From NCBI RefSeq assembly GCF_003944705.1, contig NZ_RWIS01000007.1:186001-250000 (forward strand): 64,000 nucleotides of DNA, read 5' to 3'. The position numbers and the translations under genes are program-made. This stretch comes from Hymenobacter metallilatus. Lineage in GTDB: Bacteria; Bacteroidota; Bacteroidia; Cytophagales; Hymenobacteraceae. Below are positions 40,060-47,725 of this stretch, in pieces. The notes below the pieces were generated by a model. The model was not told where the DNA came from, did not search any database, and saw only the letters and a program-made list of their open reading frames with translations. Numbering within the stretch: the first letter of the stretch is position 1; each line of letters begins with the position of its first letter.

Positions 40060-41001
40060 ATGAAACTGGCTATTCTGTCGCGTGAGCCAAAGCTATACTC
40101 TACCACCCGGTTGGTAGAAGCCGCCGAGCAGCGCGGGCACGAGGCTGTGGTAGTGGACCACCTGCACTGCAACCTGGTGCTGGAGAAAGGCAAGCCCGGC
40201 ATCATCTACCAAGGTCAGAAGCTGGAAGGCTTCGACGCCATTGTTCCGCGCATTGGTGCTTCCGTTACGTTTTACGGGTGCGCCGTGGTGCGGCAGTTTG
40301 AGATGATGAAGGTGCGCACCGCCGTGGAAAGCCAGGCCATTGTGCGCAGCCGGGACAAGCTCCGCTCCATGCAGATTCTGGCCCGCGCGGGCGTGGGAAT
40401 GCCCAAAACGGCCTTCACCAACTATTCCGACGATGTGCCGGAAATGATTCAGCAGGTGGGCGGCGCGCCGGTTATCATCAAGCTACTGGAGGGCACCCAA
40501 GGGCTGGGCGTGGTGCTGGCCGAGTCGGAAAAAGCGGCCCAGTCGGTTATTGAGGCCTTCCATAACCTCAAGGCCCGCATTATTGTGCAGGAGTTTATTG
40601 CTGAAAGCAAAGGGGCCGATTTGCGGGCCTTTGTGGTAAACGGCGAGGTGGTGGGCGCCATGAAGCGCCAGGGTAAGGAGGGCGAGTTTCGCTCCAACCT
40701 GCACCGGGGCGGCTCGGGCACCCTGGTAAAGCTCACCCGGGCCGAAAAAGCGGCGGCCCTGCTCGCCACCAAGGCCCTGGGCCTGGGCATTGCCGGCGTG
40801 GATATGCTCCAGAGCAAGCGTGGGCCGTTGGTACTGGAGGTAAACTCTTCGCCGGGGCTGGAGGGCATTGAGAAATCTACGGGCCTTGATATTGCCGGCA
40901 AAATTATTGAGTATACCGTGGCGCTGGCCGGCAAAAAAAAGGTGAAAAAACCTGTTCAGAAAGCACCCTCTGACGCCTTACCCGATACCCAGCCCGATTA
41001 G
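40060..41001 (+). CDS. rimK: RimK family ATP-grasp ligase
   Basis: 313 residues from ATG 40060. ATP-grasp fold: N-terminal domain [22 protein letters not shown] with AIVPRIGAS, then [18 protein letters not shown] (ATP-binding), [23 protein letters not shown], and the metal site in [15 protein letters not shown]. coli RimK adds glutamates to the C-terminus of ribosomal protein S6. A Lys/Pro-rich tail ([15 protein letters not shown]) is not conserved. It lies between a RimB-like protease and an AstE/AspA-like deacylase. The substrate here is not known. Confidence 0.93.
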   Translation: MKLAILSREPKLYSTTRLVEAAEQRGHEAVVVDHLHCNLVLEKGKPGIIYQGQKLEGFDAIVPRIGASVTFYGCAVVRQFEMMKVRTAVESQAIVRSRDKLRSMQILARAGVGMPKTAFTNYSDDVPEMIQQVGGAPVIIKLLEGTQGLGVVLAESEKAAQSVIEAFHNLKARIIVQEFIAESKGADLRAFVVNGEVVGAMKRQGKEGEFRSNLHRGGSGTLVKLTRAEKAAALLATKALGLGIAGVDMLQSKRGPLVLEVNSSPGLEGIEKSTGLDIAGKIIEYTVALAGKKKVKKPVQKAPSDALPDTQPD

Positions 41002-41187
41002 ACCCGACGTGCCCACCCACAAGCTCAGCGGTTTTTGTACCTTCCGCAGCGGCAAACTGTGTACCGAAGAGCGGGAGGAGAGGGGACTTCGGACGGCTGC
41101 CATAGCGCAGGGCTCCAGCGTTGCGCCGAGCAAGGGATTTGTATAGCAGGTTTGGGACTGGAGGCCCGAGCCATAAGGTACCTGCCG

Positions 41188-42261
41188 TTGCCCTTTCCCA
41201 CTACTCCCGAGCCGCTGTGTCTGAATGGCCTCACCATTGCGCCCGGCGAGCGGGTACTTACGCGGCTGGTAATTTCCCGGCTGCCCTCCGGTACGGTTAT
41301 CGATATTCCGGTGCATGTGTTCCGCTCCGCGGAGCCCGGCCCTACAGTACTGCTGATGGCTGGTATGCACGGCGACGAGGTAAACGGCATTGAAACCATC
41401 CGGCGCATGATTCGGCGCGACATGCTGCGCCCGCTCCGGGGTACCATTATTGCCATTCCCATTCTCAACATCTACGGGTTTCTGAACTTCTCGCGGGAGG
41501 TGCCCGATGGCAAAGACGTAAACCGCTCGTTCCCGGGCAACCCGCGCGGGTCCCTGGCCAGCCGCGTGGCCCACCGCTTCATGCGCGAAATCATGCCCCT
41601 GATTGACTACGGCATTGACTTCCATACGGGCGGAGCGGCTCGGGCCAACATTCCACAAATCCGCTGCCTGCTCCACCAGGATGCCGAAACCGATGCCCTG
41701 GCCGAGGCGTTTGGCGCGCCCTTTACTCTGCACGCCGGCCTGCGCCCCGGCTCCCTGCGCGAAACGGCCATGCAGGAGGGCCGCCGCATCATTGTGTATG
41801 AAACCGGGGAGTCACTGCGGCTGGATGAGGAAGGCATTGACCTGGGCATTGCCGGTACGCTGCGGGTGCTGCACCAGTTGGGTATGCTGCCGGAAACGAC
41901 GCCGCCGGCCCGGCCCACGGTGGTGTGTATGCGCTCCTCCTGGCTGCGGGCCAAATACGCCGGGCTGTTCCATAGCCTCGTGAAACTGGGTCAGTACATC
42001 GAAAAAGGCCAGGTGTTCGGGTCGGTGGCCGACCCCTACGGGGAGCGTTCAGTGCGGCTGGAGTCGCCGGTGGCCGGCTATATCATCGGCCTCAACCACA
42101 TGCCCGTCGTGAATCAGGGCGACGCGCTGGTGCACGTGGGCCGCACCGATACCACGCCCAGCCGCACCGACCTGGCCGTTCCCTTCGACGAAAAACCCAC
42201 CAAGCCCATGGAGGTAGAAACCGAAGAAGATGAGGAAGCCGGAGAGGAAATGGGGCAATGA
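41188..42261 (+). CDS. Succinylglutamate desuccinylase/aspartoacylase family protein
   Basis: Zinc-dependent deacylase of the AstE/AspA family: GMHGDEVNGIETIRR (His and Glu ligands) and YGIDFHTGG (second His), then RPGSLRETAMQEG and YETGESLRLD. A C-terminal lipoyl/biotinyl-like lobe follows (GLFHSLVKLGQYIEKGQVFGSV ... SPVAGYIIGLNHMPVVNQGDALVHVG). The start is uncertain: the frame is open to 41035, but conserved sequence begins near CLNGLTIAPGERV, so TTG 41188 is chosen. An acidic tail (EVETEEDEEAGEEMGQ) ends it. It probably acts with RimK, on an acylated or glutamylated product. Confidence 0.85.
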   Translation: MPFPTTPEPLCLNGLTIAPGERVLTRLVISRLPSGTVIDIPVHVFRSAEPGPTVLLMAGMHGDEVNGIETIRRMIRRDMLRPLRGTIIAIPILNIYGFLNFSREVPDGKDVNRSFPGNPRGSLASRVAHRFMREIMPLIDYGIDFHTGGAARANIPQIRCLLHQDAETDALAEAFGAPFTLHAGLRPGSLRETAMQEGRRIIVYETGESLRLDEEGIDLGIAGTLRVLHQLGMLPETTPPARPTVVCMRSSWLRAKYAGLFHSLVKLGQYIEKGQVFGSVADPYGERSVRLESPVAGYIIGLNHMPVVNQGDALVHVGRTDTTPSRTDLAVPFDEKPTKPMEVETEEDEEAGEEMGQ

Positions 42262-42298
42262 GGTAAAAAGTGGCGGGTAACAGGTGACAGATCAGAAC

Positions 42299-42490
42299 GT
42301 CATTCCGTGCAGCGCGCGGAATCTCGCGTACCGGGGTTGCAGGTAAAAGAACGTCCTGCTGAGCGAGGTGGAAGGCAGCCTAGGCATCTGTACTGCTCTA
42401 ACAAGCGGACTCCGGATGCCGCATGAAAATGCCATTACAACCTCAGCACGTAAGATGCCTCGCTTCGGCTGCGCCTAGGCGCTGCATGAC
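42299..42490. repeat. Degenerate family A-like element, A7
   Basis: Begins GTCATTCC and ends GCTGCATGAC, with inner words GCTGAGCGAGG, AGCCTAGGCATCTG, AGATGCCTCGC and GCGCCTAGGCG. Complementarity is patchy. It occupies most of the 335 bases between the deacylase and ompH-like genes; the rest is the promoter region. Confidence 0.45.
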
Positions 42491-42544
42491 AACCTGGGCT
42501 CTGCCTTGCCGGCGCCAAATGCTCTTCCAACGCCAACTTTCCCG

Positions 42545-42552
42545 TACTTTTG
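42545..42552 (+). promoter_or_regulatory. Predicted -7 element of the ompH-like gene
   Basis: TACTTTTG, 44 bases before ATG 42597. Confidence 0.5.
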
Positions 42553-42596
42553 AACGGCCGCTCAGCGGCTATTGCTGTTATTTCCTCTGTTTCTGA

Positions 42597-43259
42597 ATGA
42601 AAAATTCTCTCCAGCTAGTCATTAATGTTGCACTGGCCATTGCCGTAGCCGTATTGTTTTACCTGCATTTTGCTGCCAAGCCAGCTGCTCCGGTTCGCAA
42701 ACCGGTAGCCGCTGTACAAACCACCGACTCAACAAGCGCCGCAACCCCCGCACCGGCAGAGGAAGCCGACAATACCCTGGTGGCTGCCGCCGATACAGAG
42801 AAGGTAGCCTATGTGGAATCGGGGAAGCTGCTGGATGGCTACCAGGGTATGAAAGATGCCCGCAAAGCCTTCGAGGGAAAGGCCCGCCGCTGGGAAGCCC
42901 AGAACCAGACGCTGGTGCGCGGCTTCCAGACGGCGGTGCAGCAGTACCAGCAGAAAGCTGAGGGCATGACGCAGGAGCAGCGCGCTGCCACCGAGCAGCA
43001 GCTGCAGCAGCGCCAGATGCAGGTGGCCCAGGAGCAGGAAAAAATTCAGCGTCAGGCTCAGGAGGAAGAAGGCAAGATGACCCAGCAGGTGTTGGAGCGC
43101 ATCAATAAGCAGATTGAGAAGTATGGCAAAGCCAATGGCTACCGCCTCATCCTCATTGCTGCTCCCAGCGGAACCATAGCCTACGGACGCAAAGACCTGG
43201 ATATTACCAATCCGGTGCTCAAGCACCTCAACGACGAATACCGCGGCGCGAAGAAATAA
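42597..43259 (+). CDS. OmpH/Skp-family periplasmic chaperone-like protein
   Basis: 220 residues. N-terminal membrane/signal segment (about 7-25), a Pro/Ala/Thr linker, then VAYVESGKLLDGYQGMKDARKAFEGKARRWE and a Gln/Glu-rich coiled coil, ending YRLILIAAPSGTIAYGRKDLDITNPVLKHLNDEY. This is the Skp/OmpH pattern (a trimeric jellyfish-like chaperone for outer-membrane proteins). The hydrophobic start may stay uncleaved, making it membrane-tethered. Confidence 0.85.
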   Translation: MKNSLQLVINVALAIAVAVLFYLHFAAKPAAPVRKPVAAVQTTDSTSAATPAPAEEADNTLVAAADTEKVAYVESGKLLDGYQGMKDARKAFEGKARRWEAQNQTLVRGFQTAVQQYQQKAEGMTQEQRAATEQQLQQRQMQVAQEQEKIQRQAQEEEGKMTQQVLERINKQIEKYGKANGYRLILIAAPSGTIAYGRKDLDITNPVLKHLNDEYRGAKK

Positions 43260-43276
43260 GCAGCTGGCATTTCAGC

Positions 43277-43322
43277 AACGCTAGGCGGCCCGTTTCCTTC
43301 TGGAATCGGGCCGTCTGGCGTT
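43277..43322 (+). terminator. Terminator after the ompH-like gene
   Basis: AACGCTAGGCGGCCCG / CGGGCCGTCTGGCGTT, an imperfect 16-bp stem with a short loop, 17 bases after the stop. Confidence 0.72.
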
Positions 43323-43398
43323 AAACCTTATCAGGAAAGCTGCATCTAATGGATAGTCTGACCACTCCGTACTGGAGCGGCCCTTTATCCGATTTGCC

Positions 43399-43653
43399 AT
43401 GAAAAATCTGCTGAAAATTCCGGCCTTCATTGCCTTGTTACTGGTATCGGCTACCAGTTTTCTGAGCAGCTGCGTAGCTACTGTGCCTGCCGCAACCACT
43501 GTGGTAGTGCGCCCCCGTCCTGCTTATCGACCTTATTACCGCCCGTACTACCGGCCGGCGCCAGTGGTGGTGGCACCCCGGCCCATTATCGTAGCGCCGG
43601 CCCCGCGCCCGTATTACAACTACCGGCCTCACCGCTACTACCGGGTGCGATAG
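43399..43653 (+). CDS. Small Tyr/Pro/Arg-rich lipoprotein
   Basis: 84 residues with lipobox FLSSC (Cys near residue 25) and a low-complexity mature part with repeats of YRPYYRP and VVAPRPIIVAPAPRP. Probably surface-associated and disordered. Convergent with the T9SS protein gene. Function unknown. Confidence 0.68.
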   Translation: MKNLLKIPAFIALLLVSATSFLSSCVATVPAATTVVVRPRPAYRPYYRPYYRPAPVVVAPRPIIVAPAPRPYYNYRPHRYYRVR

Positions 43654-43713
43654 GGGCGGCTATATCACTCCGTGAAAGCTTTGTTGCAGCAGCAGCGGAG
43701 CTTTTTAGGCTTT

Positions 43714-45030
43714 TTATTCCCGCACAAACCGTTGTATAACCGCGCCCTGCCGGGTAAGCACGTGCAGGCTATAAAGGCCGGGAGCCAACCTTTGCACGGG
43801 TAGGGTAAGCCTTAGCACACCTTGTTGCGGCTGCCCGGTCAGGCGCTGCACAACCTGTCCCGTTGCCGTCCGGATTTCCAGCGGTACCACCTGCTGCGTG
43901 GGTAGCCGGCTAATTTCCACATGGAGTGCATTGGTAACCGGTACAGGATAAAGCCGCAGCTGCACGGTGGACTTTGAGGCAGCAACTGCTGTTATCGTCT
44001 GGAAATTGCCGTACGTAACAAGCAGCCGGTTGGCAAACTGCGCCGTGATGGGGGAGTACAGTTGCTCAATACGGCGGATAAGCTGGTTCTGCGCGTTATA
44101 GAACAGCTGGGCGCGTAGCTCGTTGGTAAGCACCCAGCCTCCGTTCAGCCAGTCTTCCTGCCGGTAGCCCAGGTCATTACCCCAGGTGTCTTTTGGCTCG
44201 GTGTAGCGGGCAAAGTTCTGCCAGCTGCCGGTGGGCAACGCTTCTTCCAGGAGCTGAACCGTGGTACCGGTGTGTCCGTAGCTGATGGTATGACGCTGGA
44301 AGTCGGTCCATTGCCCGGCGTTTTGCCAGGCCTGCACCCGAAACCCGGCTGGCTGCCGGTTGGCCCAGTTATACCAGGTCAGGTCCAGAATGCGCTCCTC
44401 GTTTGCCCAAGCGGTACCCGTCCAGCGCTGGGCAGTAGCTTCCGCCCACTGGCCGTTCGTGAGCAGGTATTCAAACCGGGTATCATTTACAAAAGCCCCG
44501 GCGTCGAACAGCTGCACAATTTGCTGGGTAAGCACCGAGCCGGCGTAGGTATTCTGATACCGGTACCCATCGGTGGTTTGCCAGGCATTATTGGTCCAGG
44601 TCTGGCTAAGCTCCTCAATTAGCTGATTTTGGGTGTCGTAGCTGCTCAGGTAGCGGAACTGGTTTATCCAGGGCAAGCCATTGCCGGTCTGAATCAGCTG
44701 TTCCAGCAGGTTTCCCTGGCTGTCATAAGTAAAGCTGACCCGCTGAAACGCCGTGGCCGAAGCAGAGTCGGAGGTGATGCGCTCCGCCAGCTGGCCCTGC
44801 GGGGTGTATGTGAGTCGGTCCAGCAGCGGCTGCGTCCAGGCAGCCTGGGCTGCGTTCCAGCTGTAGTACACCGCTTTGCCAGGCCGGGTGGTGGCGGTTT
44901 GGCCCAGGCGCTGGGTGGCTTCCATCGGCCGCGCCGTGGGCTTGCCCAACATCCTGGGCAGGTGCTGAGCTGCCCCATCGAGCCCTCCCAGCAGAACACT
45001 CACTATCAGCAGATAACGCAGGAGCAGCAT
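43714..45030 (-). CDS. Secreted T9SS cargo protein of unknown function
   Basis: 438 residues. Signal peptide (MLLLRYLLIVSVLLGGLDGAA), then a repetitive beta-strand region: units like TWTNNAWQTTDGYRYQN, RWTGTAWANEERILDLTWYN and QAWQNAGQWTDFQRHTISYG, about 45 residues apart, resembling YD-type or other text-like repeats. The C-terminal ~75 residues (RLYPVPVTNALHVEISRLP ... LAPGLYSLHVLTRQGAVIQRFVRE) form a type A T9SS sorting domain. So it is exported across the outer membrane. No catalytic motif is visible; adhesion is possible but unproven. Confidence 0.84.
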   Translation of the reverse strand: MLLLRYLLIVSVLLGGLDGAAQHLPRMLGKPTARPMEATQRLGQTATTRPGKAVYYSWNAAQAAWTQPLLDRLTYTPQGQLAERITSDSASATAFQRVSFTYDSQGNLLEQLIQTGNGLPWINQFRYLSSYDTQNQLIEELSQTWTNNAWQTTDGYRYQNTYAGSVLTQQIVQLFDAGAFVNDTRFEYLLTNGQWAEATAQRWTGTAWANEERILDLTWYNWANRQPAGFRVQAWQNAGQWTDFQRHTISYGHTGTTVQLLEEALPTGSWQNFARYTEPKDTWGNDLGYRQEDWLNGGWVLTNELRAQLFYNAQNQLIRRIEQLYSPITAQFANRLLVTYGNFQTITAVAASKSTVQLRLYPVPVTNALHVEISRLPTQQVVPLEIRTATGQVVQRLTGQPQQGVLRLTLPVQRLAPGLYSLHVLTRQGAVIQRFVRE

Positions 45031-45112
45031 GGCAGTACAGCCTAAAGGAACCGGTTGTTCGGTTGCGGAAGATAGAGAAAATAGATTATATGTAATAGCG
45101 GAAAATTTATAT

Positions 45113-45147
45113 AAAAAAAGTCTGGCTCCGCGTGAGCAGAGCCAGAC
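45113..45147 (-). terminator. Terminator of the beta-barrel gene 45174-45740
   Basis: GTCTGGCTC / GAGCCAGAC, 9-bp stem, with an A-run on its left (T-run on the minus strand), 27 bases after the stop. Confidence 0.82.
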
Positions 45148-45173
45148 AAAGCCGAAGGTTAACCTATTACCGG

Positions 45174-45740
45174 CTAGAACACGAAGCGCAGGTTTACGGC
45201 GGCATCGTTGTAGAAGCCGGTATACCCATCGAATACCTCAAAGAAAGGTTTGTAGTCAACGCCCAGAGTGAAGGGCAGGTCTTCCATCTTGTACTCAATA
45301 CCCAGAATCAGGTCGGCTCCACCAACAATGTAGTTGGTATCATCATACCAGTACTGCCGGTAGTAATATTTGTCTTTATTCCGACGAAAACGTACGTCTT
45401 CGAAGTAGTAGCGGCCCCGGTACGAGCCAATGTGGGCCCCTGCGCCGTAGTAAAACTGCAGACCCTTGAAATCCGATACGGGGAGGTGCTTTTCCAGCAA
45501 CAGCGTAAGACGGCCGCCCCGGGCCGCGTATTCCCGCGTGAGTAGCCCTTCAAACGCCACATTGTTCTTGCCGCTGAGAAAATGCTTCACCGTCAGGCCC
45601 GACGACCAGCCGCCCCCACGCAAGCCAATACCGGTTTGGTAGCCGGCACCCGAGCTACCCTTCTTTTTGCTTTGAGCCAGCGCCCCCTCATGTACCGTCA
45701 GCAGCCCCAGGGCTACCGCGCCAACAAACAAATACTTCAT
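45174..45740 (-). CDS. Outer-membrane beta-barrel protein, small
   Basis: 188 residues from ATG 45740; the longer frame lacks a signal. Signal peptide MKYLFVGAVALGLLTVHEGALAQ, then a short Lys/Gly linker and amphipathic strands with many Tyr and Gly (GLQFYYGAGAHIGSYRGRYYFEDV), ending FNDAAVNLRFVF with the terminal Phe. A TACTTTTG element (minus strand, 45774-45781) lies 34 bases upstream. Function unknown; resembles small eight-stranded OmpA/OmpW-like barrels. Confidence 0.78.
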   Translation of the reverse strand: MKYLFVGAVALGLLTVHEGALAQSKKKGSSGAGYQTGIGLRGGGWSSGLTVKHFLSGKNNVAFEGLLTREYAARGGRLTLLLEKHLPVSDFKGLQFYYGAGAHIGSYRGRYYFEDVRFRRNKDKYYYRQYWYDDTNYIVGGADLILGIEYKMEDLPFTLGVDYKPFFEVFDGYTGFYNDAAVNLRFVF

Positions 45741-45773
45741 GCAGAAAGGAAAAGGTGAATAGTAGTCTTCCTG

Positions 45774-45781
45774 CAAAAGTA
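45774..45781 (-). promoter_or_regulatory. Predicted -7 element of the small barrel gene
   Basis: Reads TACTTTTG on the minus strand, 34 bases before the start at 45740. Confidence 0.5.
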
Positions 45782-45798
45782 CAACCTGTCCCGGTAAA

Positions 45799-46467
45799 TC
45801 ACCGCAACCGGCGACCTTCCTGGGCAATGGCATCGGAAAGATGAACCTGAATTCCGCTGTTTTCGGCCTCCGCTGCGCGGAGCATGGCGCGGGCCACCGT
45901 ATCGGCCGGAATGGCGCGGTACTTTTGCAAGGGGCCCCGCAGTACCGGGTGCAGCACGCGCAGCACCAAGGCTCCCAGCCGTTCTCCCGCCCGTTGCTCG
46001 GGCCGGTAGCCCAGCAGCAACGACGGCCGGAAAAAATGGATGACCCGGAATGGAGCCTGCCGCACAGCGTCTTCCATCTCGCCTTTCACCCGGTTGTAAT
46101 AGATCCGGGAGGCCGCATCGGCCCCCATGGCCGATACAACCAGCAGTTGCGCCGCAAAGTTGGCCGCCGTGAGAGCCGCCAGCTTTACTACGTATAGGTA
46201 ATCGACCTGGTAGAACGCCGCACGGGAGCCTGCCTGCCGCATGGTAGTGCCCAGGCAGCAAAACACGTCGTCGGCAATGAGCTGCAGGCGGTGATTTTCG
46301 AGGGTGTCGAAGCTGAGCAGGCGCTGCTCCAGTTTCGGATGCACCAGGGGGAGGGGCCGGCGGCCCACGGCAATTACCCGCTCGTACCGCTCGGAGGCCA
46401 GCAGCAACGGCAACAGATGAGAGCCAACGAGGCCACTGGCACCGGCAATAAGAGCAGTTTTGGACAT
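45799..46467 (-). CDS. NAD(P)H-binding atypical SDR (HTATIP2-like)
   Basis: 222 residues from ATG 46467. Rossmann-type GASGLVGSHLLPLLL at the N-terminus (about residues 8-22), then CCLGTTMRQAGSRAAFYQVDYLYV, VVSAMGADAASRIYYNRVKGEMEDAV and FRPSLLLGYR. This is the atypical short-chain dehydrogenase set of the TIP30/HTATIP2 group. The active-site YxxxK is in YYNRVKG. Substrate unknown. The extended frame to 46545 adds 26 unconserved residues and is rejected. Confidence 0.85.
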   Translation of the reverse strand: MSKTALIAGASGLVGSHLLPLLLASERYERVIAVGRRPLPLVHPKLEQRLLSFDTLENHRLQLIADDVFCCLGTTMRQAGSRAAFYQVDYLYVVKLAALTAANFAAQLLVVSAMGADAASRIYYNRVKGEMEDAVRQAPFRVIHFFRPSLLLGYRPEQRAGERLGALVLRVLHPVLRGPLQKYRAIPADTVARAMLRAAEAENSGIQVHLSDAIAQEGRRLR

Positions 46468-46601
46468 GGAGTAGAGGGTAAGGTCAATCGGGAGGGCGCA
46501 GCAAGTGGGGGCGGTAGGAATGCGTGTACGTGCCAGCCCCGGCAAACGCTGCCTACCGTAACAGATGAGGCAACGCCTCCTGCCGTTGCCTGGGCCGAAA
46601 G

Positions 46602-46677
46602 AGGGACCCGCTGGCAGCAGCGCGGGCCGGGCTCCTCCGCAGAAGAACCCGGCCCGCGCTGCTGCCAGCGGGTCCCT
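46602..46677. terminator. 31-bp near-perfect palindrome after cvfB-like gene
   Basis: Left AGGGACCCGCTGGCAGCAGC then GCGGGCCGGGCT; right ACCCGGCCCGCGCTGCTGCC then AGCGGGTCCCT. Arms of about 31 bases with a ~13-base loop, 10 bases beyond the stop of the minus-strand gene. Unusually long for a plain terminator. Confidence 0.85.
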
Positions 46678-46686
46678 GCACTGCTC

Positions 46687-47526
46687 TTATTCGCCCTGGT
46701 TAAGCAGCTGGGTATGCTCCGGGGCCAATTGCACCAGCCCTTGCTTATACAAGGCGCCCAGGGCCTTTTTGAACACCTTTTTGCTCATGCCCACCCGGCG
46801 GTAGATATCGTCCGGCTCACTTTTGTCGCCGAGGGGCAACAGGCCGTTGGGGGCGCTGCGCAGGTAGGAGAGCAGGGTTTCGGAAGCCGCCAGGGCCTCA
46901 TCGTAGCCGGGTTTCTGCAGGCTCAGGTCGAGCTTGCCGTCGGGGCGCACCTGTTTCACGTAGCCGGTCAGCACATCGCCCAGGCGCAAGGGCCGGAACA
47001 CCTCATTATGATATACCAGTCCCTGGTGGGTGCCGTCTACAATCATTTTATACCCCAGGTCGGTTTCCTCAGCCACGAACAGGTCGGCGGCATCCCCGAC
47101 TTTGCCGGGAAAGGGCTCATTAAGCAGGAACCATTCCCATTTGGCCGAGGCCACCAGCCGGTCGGTGGTGTCATCGAGGTACACAAACACCGTGGCCCGC
47201 TCGCCGGGACGGAGGTTGCGGCGCTGGTTGCGGTAGGGCAGAAACAGATCCTTTTCCAGTCCCCAGTCCAGAAAAGCTCCAGTGCTGGACACGTCGCGCA
47301 CAGTAAGGGCGGCAAACTGGCCCACGCGCACGTAGGGCTCCAGGGTAGTGGCAATCAGGCGGTCTTCCGAGTCGCGGTACACAAATACGCGCAACACGTC
47401 GCCCACCAGCGTACCGGCCGGAATATACTTGCGCGGAATCAGCAGGTCGCCGTCGTCGGAAGTCAGGTACATCCCGAAATCCACCTCACGGGCTACTTCC
47501 AGGTCGTTGAAATCACCAAGGTTCAT
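46687..47526 (-). CDS. CvfB-like S1 RNA-binding protein
   Basis: 279 residues. Tandem S1-like OB domains (VDFGMYLTSDDGDLLIPRKYIPAGTLVGD; VRDVSSTGAFLDWGLEKDLFLPY; EETDLGYKMIVDGTHQGLVYHNEVF; LTGYVKQVRPDGKLDLSLQK) followed by a C-terminal winged helix (KSEPDDIYRRVGMSKKVFKKALGALYKQGLV). This matches CvfB/YitL, RNA-binding regulators of virulence genes in Staphylococcus. Family length ~280-300. The targets are unknown here. Confidence 0.9.
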   Translation of the reverse strand: MNLGDFNDLEVAREVDFGMYLTSDDGDLLIPRKYIPAGTLVGDVLRVFVYRDSEDRLIATTLEPYVRVGQFAALTVRDVSSTGAFLDWGLEKDLFLPYRNQRRNLRPGERATVFVYLDDTTDRLVASAKWEWFLLNEPFPGKVGDAADLFVAEETDLGYKMIVDGTHQGLVYHNEVFRPLRLGDVLTGYVKQVRPDGKLDLSLQKPGYDEALAASETLLSYLRSAPNGLLPLGDKSEPDDIYRRVGMSKKVFKKALGALYKQGLVQLAPEHTQLLNQGE

Positions 47527-47528
47527 AG

Positions 47529-47725
47529 AATCACAGATGGGCGCAGATTTTTTCGCTGATTACGCTGATGCTAGTGTAAGCGCCTACCCGGCAAAGGTAC
47601 GCAGGCCCCAGCGGGTTATGCGGGCGTTGGGGAGAACAAGGCTCCCATAACGGAACTAACCGCCTACAAGCAGACGACTACCCGAATCTGGGTAATCTGC
47701 GAAAAATCTGCGTACATCTGTGATT
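47529..47725. repeat. Family D inverted repeat upstream of cvfB-like gene
   Basis: Left AATCACAGATGGGCGCAGAT then TTTTTCGCTGATTACGC; right GGTAATCTGCGAAAAATCTG then CGTACATCTGTGATT. Arms are ~40 bases and imperfect, separated by about 110 bases that include the cvfB-like promoter. It spans the gap to the BamA-like gene and touches its stop. Confidence 0.75.
47592..47599 (-). promoter_or_regulatory. Predicted -7 element of the cvfB-like gene
   Basis: Reads TACCTTTG on the minus strand, 66 bases before the start at 47526, inside the loop of the family D element. Confidence 0.5.

Noticed and set aside
41035..41187. N-terminal extension of the AstE/AspA-like protein
   Set aside because: The open frame has a Cys/Arg-rich, non-conserved translation and starts at TTG; conserved sequence begins after 41188.
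46291..47559. Long open frame (422 codons) on the plus strand over the cvfB-like gene
   Set aside because: It is antisense to a well-supported S1/winged-helix protein; its translation has skewed His/Gln/Val content typical of a GC-rich shadow frame and no domain.
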